Source of the DNA: SZAS-103 sp038323475
Lineage (GTDB): Bacteria; Pseudomonadota; Gammaproteobacteria; Xanthomonadales; Xanthomonadaceae
Direction: 5' to 3'
Length of the DNA: 16,312 nt
NCBI GenBank assembly: GCA_038323475.1
Contig: JBBQHA010000074.1
Coordinates: forward strand, 1-16,312
This document shows positions 1 to 6,324 of the stretch, piece by piece. The notes under the pieces are model-generated. The model made no database searches. It saw only the letters and a list, made by a program, of their open reading frames with translations, and was not told where the DNA came from. Position numbers and translations under genes: made by a program. The stretch's first letter is position 1, and the number at the start of each line of letters is the position of its first letter.

Positions 1-1
1 G

Positions 2-709
2 TTCTACGCGATCGTGATGTATTTCCATGGGATGGGCAGGATCGCGTTCGCGCACAGCGCAGCGCTGGGATACACGCCGATTCCGGAATCACCGCTGCGT
101 CCGGAGGATCGGCACGCACCGTTGATGCGGCGCATCGATGCGCTGGTCGCGGACGAGGATCATGCGGGCGCCGCGAAGGCGCTCGGACAATGCCTTGCCA
201 CCGAACTGCATGCTTCGCCGGCGATGCACGCGCGCTATCGCGAACTGCTTGGCCAGACCGGCGACCACGCCGGACTGCTCGCGCATGCGCGAACGCGGAT
301 CGCCGCGCTGCTGGTGGCCGGGTCGGAACGCGAAGCGCTGGCACTGCTGCGCGTATCGCTGGCGCACGACCCGCAGTTCCGGCCAGCGGCGGCCGAATAC
401 ACCACCCTGCTCGCACGCGCGGCCGAACGGCTGGGACAGCACGATCTCGCGCTGGTGCTGCTGCAGGATTTCATCATGCGCAATCCGCGCGACATGGAAG
501 GCCCCGCGAATGCGCTGGTCGCCGCGCGACTGTTGCTGGAGCGCCGCTCCGACGTCGCCGCTGCGCGCGCCGTTCTGCAGGCCGCGGCCAATCACTTCCT
601 GCCGGCGCACCCGCAGCATGCGGACCTGTTGCGGATGCTGGGCGAAATCGACCTGCTGTCGAGCCGCATGCCGATCGATCCGCCAGCCGCGCCGTCCCGG
701 AACCGATGA
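2..709 (+). CDS. Helical-repeat (TPR-like) protein, 5'-truncated by the window edge
   Basis: I do not recognise a named family. The frame is open from base 2, and the first residues (FYAIVMYFHGMGRIAF) are hydrophobic and look like the end of a membrane helix. The true start is therefore probably upstream of the window, and the GTG/ATG at 14-19 is not convincing as a start. After that segment the protein is a soluble, Ala/Leu-rich array of paired helices. Examples are the stretches containing AGAAKALGQCL, EREALALLRVSLAHDPQF, LGQHDLALVLLQDFIMRNP and DVAAARAVLQAAANHF. The spacing and the 'A.LL...L..DP' periodicity are typical of tetratricopeptide-like repeats. The stop TGA is at 707-709. The gene is convergent with the DUF2207 gene, 45 bp away. 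A membrane-anchored TPR scaffold is the likely form; the function is unknown. Confidence 0.7.
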   Translation, partial: FYAIVMYFHGMGRIAFAHSAALGYTPIPESPLRPEDRHAPLMRRIDALVADEDHAGAAKALGQCLATELHASPAMHARYRELLGQTGDHAGLLAHARTRIAALLVAGSEREALALLRVSLAHDPQFRPAAAEYTTLLARAAERLGQHDLALVLLQDFIMRNPRDMEGPANALVAARLLLERRSDVAAARAVLQAAANHFLPAHPQHADLLRMLGEIDLLSSRMPIDPPAAPSRNR

Positions 710-754
710 GCCGCGGGCTGCCGCAAACCCGGAACGGATCGGCCACGAACAGGC

Positions 755-2497
755 CTACCATCCGCCTCCGCCACCACCTCCGCCGCCTCCGCCCGACGAA
801 CCGCCGCCGCCCGAACTGCTGCCCGGCGGCGTAGCGGACGATGCGATCGCGCTGCTGAGACTGCTGCCGATCGAGTGGCTCATGCTGGAGAAGTTCATCG
901 GCATGCCGTTCCCGCTGTACCAGCCGACCGAGTTGGCCGCTTGTGCAGCCGCCGCGGCGCCGACTGCCGCAGTGAACTTGTGTGTCCACGCCTCCTCGAC
1001 GCCGAGCGCGAGCGCATACGGCAACAGGGTCTGGTAACGGTCGACGTCGAGCCGGGGCTGGGCGCCATCGGGCAATTTCAGCGCATGCAATTCGTCGCGG
1101 TCGGCCACGCCCATGTATAGCTTCAGGCCATCCGCAAGATCCAGCAGTTTGCGGCCGCTCGGCGTCTGCGCCTTCATCAGCCGGACGAACAGCAGGTTCG
1201 TCGCCACCATCAGCACCAGCAGGATGATCCCCAGCGGCAACCCGCCTTTCGCCCCAAACGCGAAGATGGCAAGGCCGGCGAGGATGGTCAGCCCGCAACC
1301 CGGCAACAGGGCTCCGCTGTTGGTGGCGAAGTAGCGCTTTTCGAGCTGGCCCTTGAGGCTGGCCGCATGGGCCGTGCGCGCAGCGCCGATCGTCGACGCA
1401 TTGGTGTCCTTCAAGTCGATCCGGTCGTCGGGATTGGGCAGCAATCCCTCCAACAGCACGCGCTGCGAAAGATCTGCGGGAGGATTCATTGCCTTCGATG
1501 ACCGCTGCAACGACCACGTCGCCCCCGACCCATCCCCATCCTGCCCGATGGTCAGGTGTCCGCCGATCGCCATCGCCACCAGGTCGGCCGAAAAACAGCG
1601 GTCGTCGTAAGCCATCCGATCGACGTAGCGCAGCGCCGCCGGGGAGAAACCTGGCGGCGGGTCGTACTGCGCAATCACCACGCCGGGCGCCGGATCGCGC
1701 CCCACGCTGCGCCAGGCCCACATGGAGTAGATCCACAACGCGACCAGGCCGAGCAGGCCGACCAGCAGCGCCGAATTGTCCGAGAGTATCCAGCGCAGGC
1801 GCTGCGCTGTCGTCGGCTCGACGACGATGCCCTTGGGAAACATCAGCACGATGGTCATGCCGGTATGCGGCGGCGTCACCCCGGTGGTCGCGTAGCCCGC
1901 TTCGCCAGGGCCGATGATCCTGGCCTGCCCGCCGGTACCCCGCTCGCCTTGCGCGCCAGTGTAGGCAATCGCCTGCAATGTCTCCGCCGCGACCTGCGCC
2001 GGCAATTGCACGTGTGCGCTCGCCTGGTCGATCGGAAAATCCCAGTCGTTGCCGGTGGCGTTCCAGTACAGCTCGTCGTGGTCGGGGAAGAAGCCCAGCT
2101 CGCGAGTCGCCTGGTAGTGCAGCACATAGGTATGGATGCCCGGTTCGACGATCGCGTTCGCATCGCCGAGGTAGATCCGCATGCCGTTGCTCTTCGCCTC
2201 CACGCGGGAATTTTCGGCGTTGCCATCGCGGCGCGTGTCGAGCAGGTCGAAGGCGATCACGACGTTGTTGCCGAGCCGGTCCTCGTAGCGCGTCGGAAAC
2301 TCGCGAAAGATCCCGTGCCGGATCGCATCCCCCTCGGCACGGACCTTGATGGTCTCGGTGACGTCGAGCCCGCCATCGGCGGCGACCGCGATCTCGCTGT
2401 GGAAATCCAGGATGCGCTCATCGGCGCGCGCACCGGACGCGGCAGAACACGCCAGCAAGGCCGCCACCGCGGTGCCGACCCAGGCGCGGGCGTTCAT
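755..2497 (-). CDS. DUF2207 domain membrane protein with poly-glycine tail
   Basis: 580 residues matching the DUF2207 family of bacterial membrane proteins, whose molecular function is not known. A signal peptide (residues 1-25, ending SGARA) is followed by a beta-rich extracytoplasmic domain (about 26-235, with HGIFREFPTRY near 61-71). Next come a membrane helix (about 243-260), a second domain, a close pair of helices (about 397-414 and 420-441) and a cytoplasmic helical part containing YALALGVEEAW (494-504). The C-terminus is low complexity: Ser/Gly-rich from 559, ending in eleven glycines and a tryptophan. That tail is normal for this family. ATG at 2497-2495 overlaps the lemA stop by 4 bp (ATGA), with a GGAGGG ribosome site 6 nt upstream (2509-2504). 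LemA and DUF2207 proteins are commonly paired, so a joint envelope role is likely. Confidence 0.9.
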   Translation of the reverse strand: MNARAWVGTAVAALLACSAASGARADERILDFHSEIAVAADGGLDVTETIKVRAEGDAIRHGIFREFPTRYEDRLGNNVVIAFDLLDTRRDGNAENSRVEAKSNGMRIYLGDANAIVEPGIHTYVLHYQATRELGFFPDHDELYWNATGNDWDFPIDQASAHVQLPAQVAAETLQAIAYTGAQGERGTGGQARIIGPGEAGYATTGVTPPHTGMTIVLMFPKGIVVEPTTAQRLRWILSDNSALLVGLLGLVALWIYSMWAWRSVGRDPAPGVVIAQYDPPPGFSPAALRYVDRMAYDDRCFSADLVAMAIGGHLTIGQDGDGSGATWSLQRSSKAMNPPADLSQRVLLEGLLPNPDDRIDLKDTNASTIGAARTAHAASLKGQLEKRYFATNSGALLPGCGLTILAGLAIFAFGAKGGLPLGIILLVLMVATNLLFVRLMKAQTPSGRKLLDLADGLKLYMGVADRDELHALKLPDGAQPRLDVDRYQTLLPYALALGVEEAWTHKFTAAVGAAAAAQAANSVGWYSGNGMPMNFSSMSHSIGSSLSSAIASSATPPGSSSGGGGSSGGGGGGGGGGGW

Positions 2498-3045
2498 GCC
2501 AGTCCCTCCACCTTCGGCGCGGCCCGCGCGTCGTCGTCCGCGTGGAAGAATTCGGCGGCGGTGAAACCGAAACCGTTCGCGATCAGCGAAGACGGGAATC
2601 GCTGGATGCCGTCATTGAGGTCGCGCACAGCCCCGTTGTAGAAGCGCCGCGCATACTGCAGGTGGTCCTCGACCGCGACCAGGCCCGCCTGCAGCTGTGC
2701 GAAATTCTGGTTCGCCTTCAGGTCCGGATACGCTTCCTGCAACATCAGCACGCGGCCCAGTCCCTGCTCCAGCGCGGACTCGACCTGGCCCAGCCGTTGC
2801 GGACTTTTCAGCGTCATCGCCTGCGCACGCAGCGCGGCCACGTTTTCGAGCAGCGCCTTCTCGTGGCCGGCATACGCCTTCACCGATTCGACCAGCATCG
2901 GCACCAGGTCGTGGCGACGCGTCAGTTGCACGTCGATATCAGCCCATGCCGTGCGCGACTGGTTGCGCAGGCGCACCAGCCGGTTGAAGGCGACGATGGC
3001 CCATGCCACCAACAGCGCCAGCACGCCCACGAACAGATACGCCAT
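2494..3045 (-). CDS. lemA: LemA family protein
   Basis: 183 residues, close to the usual LemA length. One N-terminal membrane helix (about 3-20, LFVGVLALLVAWAIVAF) is followed by a long alpha-helical domain with family hallmarks. These are the short segment N-RLVRLRNQSRTAWADIDVQL, then RRHDLVPMLVESVKAYAGHEK, then YPDLKANQNFAQLQ, and ARRFYNGAVRDLND. LemA proteins are inner-membrane proteins with a coiled-helix domain; their biochemical role is unresolved. The start is set by a strong GAGGAAG ribosome site at 3056-3050, 4 nt before ATG. It is the first gene of a two-gene unit with the DUF2207 gene (ATGA overlap). The 130-bp divergent region shared with greB carries a repeat copy (3086-3110). 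I did not find a convincing promoter for lemA itself. Confidence 0.93.
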   Translation of the reverse strand: MAYLFVGVLALLVAWAIVAFNRLVRLRNQSRTAWADIDVQLTRRHDLVPMLVESVKAYAGHEKALLENVAALRAQAMTLKSPQRLGQVESALEQGLGRVLMLQEAYPDLKANQNFAQLQAGLVAVEDHLQYARRFYNGAVRDLNDGIQRFPSSLIANGFGFTAAEFFHADDDARAAPKVEGLA

Positions 3046-3085
3046 TGCGCTTCCTCGATCAAAGCTCGATGCGCTTCCTGCACGA

Positions 3086-3110
3086 GAGCCCGCACATCCG
3101 TGCGCGGACT
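3086..3110 (-). repeat. Palindromic repeat, intergenic copy
   Basis: The 25 bp from 3086 match the reverse complement of 5920-5944 (the palindrome inside the dienelactone hydrolase gene) at 23 of 25 positions; the mismatches are at 3100 and 3103. The core reads CCGCACAT-CC-GTGCGCGG, an imperfect hairpin, against a perfect 8-bp-arm hairpin in the other copy. Sequence to its left (from about 3070) may be a degraded version of the adjoining unit. It lies between divergent lemA and greB, upstream of the lemA ribosome site. Confidence 0.7.
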
Positions 3111-3163
3111 ATCCGATCCCGCACGAATAGTCGCACAGCCGACGCAACCATCCAGACGCCTCG

Positions 3164-3169
3164 TATGAT
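3164..3169 (+). promoter_or_regulatory. Candidate -10 element for greB (leaderless)
   Basis: TATGAT, a 5-of-6 match to the sigma-70 -10 consensus, ends 6 nt before the A of the greB ATG at 3176. A start point 7 nt downstream of the element would fall on the A of ATG, so the message would have no leader. No Shine-Dalgarno sequence is present between the element and the start, which agrees with this. No good -35 hexamer is seen 16-18 bp upstream. Confidence 0.45.
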
Positions 3170-3175
3170 GCCGGG

Positions 3176-3685
3176 ATGTCGCGCTGGCGCCCGCCCCCAC
3201 CGCATTCGACCGCGATCATCACCCGCGAGGGATACGAACGCCTGCGGGTCGAACTCGACGACCTCTGGAAACGACGCCGTCCCGAAGTCGTTGCCGCACT
3301 GGCCGCGGCCGCGGCCGAGGGCGACCGTTCCGAGAACGCCGAGTACACCTATCGCAAGAAGCAACTCGGCGAGATCGACCGCCGTGTGCGTTACCTGAGC
3401 AAGCGCCTGCCGTCGCTGAAAATCGTCGAACAACCGCCGACCGACCAGGCCATGATCTTCTTCGGCGCACGCTTCGAGATCGAGGACAGCGCAAGCGGAG
3501 ACATCCACAGCTATCGGATCGTGGGGCCCGATGAAACCGATGCGACGGGAGGAATGATCAGCATCGACTCGCCGCTCGCACGCGCCGCGTTGCGCAAGCG
3601 CGATGGCGACGGCTTCGAGGCGGCGCTGCCGACCGGGGTTGCGCAGTATGTCGTGCTGTCGGTGTGCTACACGGATCGGCAATGA
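3176..3685 (+). CDS. greB: Transcription elongation factor GreB
   Basis: 169 residues, the normal GreB size. Gre factors bind backtracked RNA polymerase, reach through the secondary channel and stimulate cleavage of the extruded transcript. The N-terminal coiled coil (about residues 14-80) carries the tip motif EGDRSENAEY, with the acidic pair D50 and E53 in the positions that hold the catalytic Mg ion in the family. The C-terminal FKBP-like domain includes VGPDETDATGGMISIDSPLARAALRKRDGD (116-145). The basic, proline-rich N-terminus MSRWRPPPP and the length fit GreB better than GreA. ATG at 3176 is the only sensible start and has no ribosome site (see the -10 element just upstream). The gene stands alone, divergent from lemA and convergent with the molybdoenzyme gene 68 bp away. 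Confidence 0.95.
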   Translation: MSRWRPPPPHSTAIITREGYERLRVELDDLWKRRRPEVVAALAAAAAEGDRSENAEYTYRKKQLGEIDRRVRYLSKRLPSLKIVEQPPTDQAMIFFGARFEIEDSASGDIHSYRIVGPDETDATGGMISIDSPLARAALRKRDGDGFEAALPTGVAQYVVLSVCYTDRQ

Positions 3686-3753
3686 TCGAGCCGCAGGGAA
3701 ATCCGCGTCGCTTCGCGCGTGGGCGCCCTGCCTGGCCAGGTCGGCCGTGCCAT

Positions 3754-4512
3754 TCAGATCCCGCCGAACCAGTCGTAACCCTGGTCTTCCCAGTAGCCGC
3801 CCTTGCCGCCTCCGACGTGGTCGTAGCTGTCGACCAGTTCGATCGCGGACAGGTACTTCGGCTGCTTGTATCCGAGCTTGCGTTCGAGGCGCACGCGCAG
3901 CGGCGCGCCGTTGCCGACCGGCAGCGGCTTGTCGTTGAGGTCGTAGGCGAGGATCGTCTGCGGATGGAAGGCATCGACGATGCGGCAGCTTTCGTAGTAC
4001 AGCGCGTCGTCGAGCGTGTCCATGCAGCGGAACACCACGAATCGCGCCTGCGGCTTGACGCCCGCCCTTTCGAGCACGGCCTTCAACGGGACGCCCTTCC
4101 ACTTGCCGATGCAGCTCCAGCCTTCGACGCAATCGTGGCGGGTGATCTGGGTGCGCGAAGGCAGCGCGCGCAATTCGTCCAGCGACAGGCTGTACGGCCG
4201 CTCGACGAGCCCCTTGATCTCCAGCTTCCAGTTCTTGAACCCGCTGTCGACGTGGTCGAGGTAATCGTCGTCCTGCGGATCGGTCGAACCGTTCTGGCGG
4301 AATGCGGGGGCGATGTCCGCCTCGGTGAATTCGCGCGCGAGCGCGTTCGCCGGAGTGATCGCACTCTGCGCGGCCTCGGTGACCGGACCGGCCTTGGCGA
4401 GCACTCCTGAAAACCATTTGCTGTCGGCGAGCTTGTCGCAACCGGCCAGTAGCAAGGCGCTGCCACCGGCAATGCCACGCGCAAGGAAGCGCCTGCGGTC
4501 ACTCGGTTTCAT
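3754..4512 (-). CDS. Tat-exported molybdopterin-dependent oxidoreductase (sulfite oxidase/YedY fold)
   Basis: 252 residues of the oxidoreductase molybdopterin-binding family (PF00174 type). The N-terminus carries a twin-arginine signal (DRRRFLARG, residues 5-13) and a lipobox-like LLAGC ending at Cys25, so export folded by Tat and possible lipidation are predicted. The motif RHDCVEGWSCIGKWKG (125-140) contains Cys128, the expected molybdenum ligand. Later family motifs are FRCMDTLDDALYYESC (161-176), LAYDLNDKPLPVGNGAPLR (188-206) and GYKQPKYLSAIELVD (214-228). The substrate cannot be told from sequence; sulfite oxidation or a sulfoxide-reductase-like (MsrP) role are options. The start is fixed by an AAGGAGG site 6 nt upstream. 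It overlaps the cytochrome b gene by 14 bp, so the two are translated together and the cytochrome is probably its electron partner. Confidence 0.9.
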   Translation of the reverse strand: MKPSDRRRFLARGIAGGSALLLAGCDKLADSKWFSGVLAKAGPVTEAAQSAITPANALAREFTEADIAPAFRQNGSTDPQDDDYLDHVDSGFKNWKLEIKGLVERPYSLSLDELRALPSRTQITRHDCVEGWSCIGKWKGVPLKAVLERAGVKPQARFVVFRCMDTLDDALYYESCRIVDAFHPQTILAYDLNDKPLPVGNGAPLRVRLERKLGYKQPKYLSAIELVDSYDHVGGGKGGYWEDQGYDWFGGI

Positions 4513-5416
4513 GGCTTTCCTCCTTGCCCACGGACACCCTGGGATGTTCGCCGTTTCGCTCCACCGGGACCGTGTAGCGGCCGGTGATCATCGAACGCAA
4601 CTGGTTGAACACGCCCGACACCAGCACCTCGAACACATGGATCAGCACGAATGCGATGAACCCGAACGCGATGATGAAATGGATCGTCCGCGCCGACTGC
4701 CGGCCGCCGACCAGGTCGACGAGCCAGCCCAGCACGCTGTCCATGTGCGGCGACATCGCCAGGCCCATCAGCACGATGCCGGGACCGAACAGCAGGATCA
4801 CGACGAGGTACGCGAGCTTCTGCAGGATGTTGTAGCGCGTGGCTTCCTCGCCATGCGGATGCTTGAACTTGGCATGGTCGATGACCGATCGGAAGAACCC
4901 CCGCCAGTCGCTGCGCGTGGGCGCGAGGTCGCGGCTGAAATGTTTGCTCAGCAACGTCCACAGCAGGTAGAGGCTGCCGTTGATCGCGAAGATCCAGGCG
5001 AAGGTGAAATGCCACTGGCGGCCCATCGCCAGCGACTGCGGACCCGGCAACGTGGCCCACGACGGGAATCCGCGCGCGCGCGGCTTGCCGTTCGCGCCCG
5101 CAGACACGCCCAGCACACCGGTGGTATCGAACTGGTGGCCGCCGACCCGGGTCACGCCGTGCAGCGTGCCGTCCTTGTTCTGCGCGCCGAGCATCAGCAC
5201 CGGCGCATCGAAGTTCGACTGCTTGCCCCAGTACAGCGCCGGATGCGCATTGAAGATGCTCAGCCCGCTGCCGACCATCACGAACATGCAGACCACGTTG
5301 ATCCAGTGCATGATCCGCACCGGCAGGCGGTGGCGGTAGATCGTCCAGGCCGGCGGCAGCGCCGGGGTCGGGGCCGTATGCGCCACATCGTTCATCGCCG
5401 CTTCGGTAGCAGCCAT
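4499..5416 (-). CDS. Cytochrome b561/b6-type membrane subunit, partner of the molybdoenzyme
   Basis: 305 residues with four predicted membrane helices (about 34-53, 136-156, 199-222 and 244-268), as in the nickel-hydrogenase/formate dehydrogenase cytochrome b family. Histidines at positions expected for two b-type hemes are His37 (RIMHWINVV), His136 (RQWHFTFAW), His246 (RTIHFIIAF) and His260 (VLIHVFEVL). A loop of about 80 residues between helices 1 and 2 (54-135) is rich in Gly, Asp and Thr and probably lies outside the membrane. The protein would shuttle electrons between the quinone pool and the exported molybdoenzyme encoded next. The start at 5416 has GGGGAG 7 nt upstream (5429-5424); a later ATG at 5395 lacks this. 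Its last codons contain the ribosome site of the downstream gene. Confidence 0.88.
   Translation of the reverse strand: MAATEAAMNDVAHTAPTPALPPAWTIYRHRLPVRIMHWINVVCMFVMVGSGLSIFNAHPALYWGKQSNFDAPVLMLGAQNKDGTLHGVTRVGGHQFDTTGVLGVSAGANGKPRARGFPSWATLPGPQSLAMGRQWHFTFAWIFAINGSLYLLWTLLSKHFSRDLAPTRSDWRGFFRSVIDHAKFKHPHGEEATRYNILQKLAYLVVILLFGPGIVLMGLAMSPHMDSVLGWLVDLVGGRQSARTIHFIIAFGFIAFVLIHVFEVLVSGVFNQLRSMITGRYTVPVERNGEHPRVSVGKEESHETE
4519..4525 (-). promoter_or_regulatory. Strong ribosome binding site of the molybdoenzyme gene
   Basis: AAGGAGG on the minus strand, 6 nt before the ATG at 4512. It lies inside the final codons of the cytochrome b gene (encoding KEESHETE), so ribosomes finishing cytochrome b pass straight over it. 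Confidence 0.8.
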
Positions 5417-5447
5417 CGCCGCGCTCCCCTGCCCTGTGGACCGGAGC

Positions 5448-5476
5448 GTACTACCGTTTTGGATCGCAGGTGTCAG
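5448..5476 (-). promoter_or_regulatory. Candidate promoter for the cytochrome b/molybdoenzyme unit
   Basis: On the minus strand CTGACA (5476-5471, 5 of 6 to the -35 consensus) is followed after 17 bp by TAGTAC (5453-5448, 3 of 6 to the -10 consensus). The predicted leader would be about 25 nt and would include the GGGGAG ribosome site. The -10 is weak, so this is a tentative call. Confidence 0.3.
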
Positions 5477-5485
5477 CGCGGCGTG

Positions 5486-5527
5486 AAAAAACCGCTCGCC
5501 CTGTCGTCCCCGGCGGCGAGCCGTCGG
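5486..5527 (-). terminator. Leftward intrinsic terminator with overlapping alternative hairpin
   Basis: On the minus strand, GCTCGCC (5521-5515) pairs perfectly with GGCGAGC (5500-5494) across a 14-nt loop. Two G residues and then six T residues follow (5491-5486), the standard form of a rho-independent terminator. A second hairpin, CCGACGG (5527-5521) with CCGCCGG (5516-5510) around the loop CTCG, uses the same left arm, so the two structures cannot form together. This is the arrangement of a transcription attenuator, or the terminator may simply block antisense transcription between divergent genes. Confidence 0.5.
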
Positions 5528-5555
5528 TTTCCCTCCGTGGCCGGCAGCGCGACGC

Positions 5556-5577
5556 TAGAATCGTCCGACCAGGGGAG
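5556..5577 (+). promoter_or_regulatory. Candidate -10 and ribosome site for the hydrolase-led operon
   Basis: TAGAAT (5556-5561) matches the -10 consensus at 5 of 6 positions; a start near 5568 would give a leader of about 16 nt. AGGGGAG (5571-5577) follows, 6 nt before ATG at 5584. No clear -35 hexamer is present, so the promoter may need an activator or a different sigma factor. Confidence 0.45.
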
Positions 5578-5583
5578 AACCGC

Positions 5584-6324
5584 ATGGGCGAGCACATCGG
5601 CATCGACACCGCGAACGGCCGCATCGGCGCGTGGCTGGCAATGCCCCAAGGCCGGCCTCGCGGCGGCATCGTCGTGATCCAGGAAATCTTCGGCATCAAC
5701 GCGCACATCCGCAGCGTGGCCGAGGGTTTCGCGGGCCACGGCTATGCAGCGATTGCTCCCGCCCTGTTCGATCCGGCCGAACGCGACGTCGAACTTGGTT
5801 ACGACGCCGCCGGAATCGCGCGCGGCCGCGAACTGGTGACCGCGGTCGGCGTCGACGGCGCGCTGGAGTCCATCGATGCCGCCGCGAAGATCCTGCAGGG
5901 GAAAGTTTCTGAATTTGAAAGTCCGCACATGGATGTGCGGGCTCCTGCGAGGGACTCGCATTCCGGGCGGGCTCTTGCGAGGGATTCGCAGATAGCTGCC
6001 GTGGGCTACTGCTGGGGCGGCAGCCTCGCCTTCCTCGCGAACACGCGGCTCGGCCTGCCCGCAGTCAGCTATTACGGCGCGCGGACGCTGCCGTTCGTCG
6101 CCGAGCAGGCGAGAGCCGCGCTGCTGTTCCATTTCGGCGAGCGCGACGGCTCCATTCCGCCCGCCGACATCGCCGCGATCCGCACGGCGCAGCCGCAGGC
6201 CGAGGTGCATGTCTGGCCGGCCGGACATGGATTCAACTGCGACCAGCGCGCAGACTACGCCGCCGACAGCGCAAGCAAGGCGCTCGCTGTCACACTGGGA
6301 TTTCTGGAACGGGAGTTGGGCTGA
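5584..6324 (+). CDS. Dienelactone hydrolase family protein carrying a 30-residue repeat-encoded insert
   Basis: 246 residues of the alpha/beta hydrolase dienelactone hydrolase family. Recognisable motifs are IVVIQEIFGINAHIRSVA (29-46, with Glu34 in the conserved position), the nucleophile elbow GYCWGG (Cys143), GERDGSIP (Asp188) and AGHGFNCD (His215), giving a Cys-Asp-His triad. Family members hydrolyse cyclic dienelactones in aromatic degradation, but many have unknown substrates; no catechol-pathway genes are nearby. Residues 107-136, between ...AAAKILQG and IAAVGYCWGG, look foreign. They are encoded by hairpin-forming repeats with an AT-rich left end, whereas homologues usually run almost directly from the helix into the GYCWGG strand. 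The frame stays open through it. The ATG at 5584 is set by AGGGGAG. The stop overlaps the next start (TGATG). Activity with the insert is untested. Confidence 0.9.
   Translation: MGEHIGIDTANGRIGAWLAMPQGRPRGGIVVIQEIFGINAHIRSVAEGFAGHGYAAIAPALFDPAERDVELGYDAAGIARGRELVTAVGVDGALESIDAAAKILQGKVSEFESPHMDVRAPARDSHSGRALARDSQIAAVGYCWGGSLAFLANTRLGLPAVSYYGARTLPFVAEQARAALLFHFGERDGSIPPADIAAIRTAQPQAEVHVWPAGHGFNCDQRADYAADSASKALAVTLGFLERELG
5902..5991 (+). repeat. In-frame palindromic repeat insertion within the hydrolase gene
   Basis: The segment has three parts. A low-GC left end (5901-5922) has only 6 G/C of 22 and the direct repeat GAAAGT. A perfect palindrome CCGCACAT-GG-ATGTGCGG (5923-5940) follows. Two direct copies of a 24-bp unit (5937-5960 and 5967-5990) then differ at two positions and are offset by 30 bp; each contains a TGCGA/TCGCA hairpin. 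The length, 90 bp, and the 30-bp period are both multiples of three, and no stop arises in the gene's frame. It encodes two versions of RA(P/L)ARDS(H/Q). The exact ends are estimated from the protein, not from a target-site duplication. Confidence 0.75.

Noticed and set aside
474..1736. Long minus-strand frame across the end of the first gene and the DUF2207 gene
   Set aside because: It is out of frame with the clear DUF2207 coding sequence, and its Arg/Gly-rich composition is what a shadow frame in high-GC DNA gives.
3721..3740. Terminator between greB and the molybdoenzyme gene
   Set aside because: GGGCGCCC and CCTGGCCAGG are perfect short palindromes, but there is no stem-loop of useful length and no T-run.
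5921..5990. CRISPR array
   Set aside because: The two direct units are only 30 bp apart with about 6 bp between them, are internally palindromic, lie inside a coding frame and have no unique spacers or cas genes.
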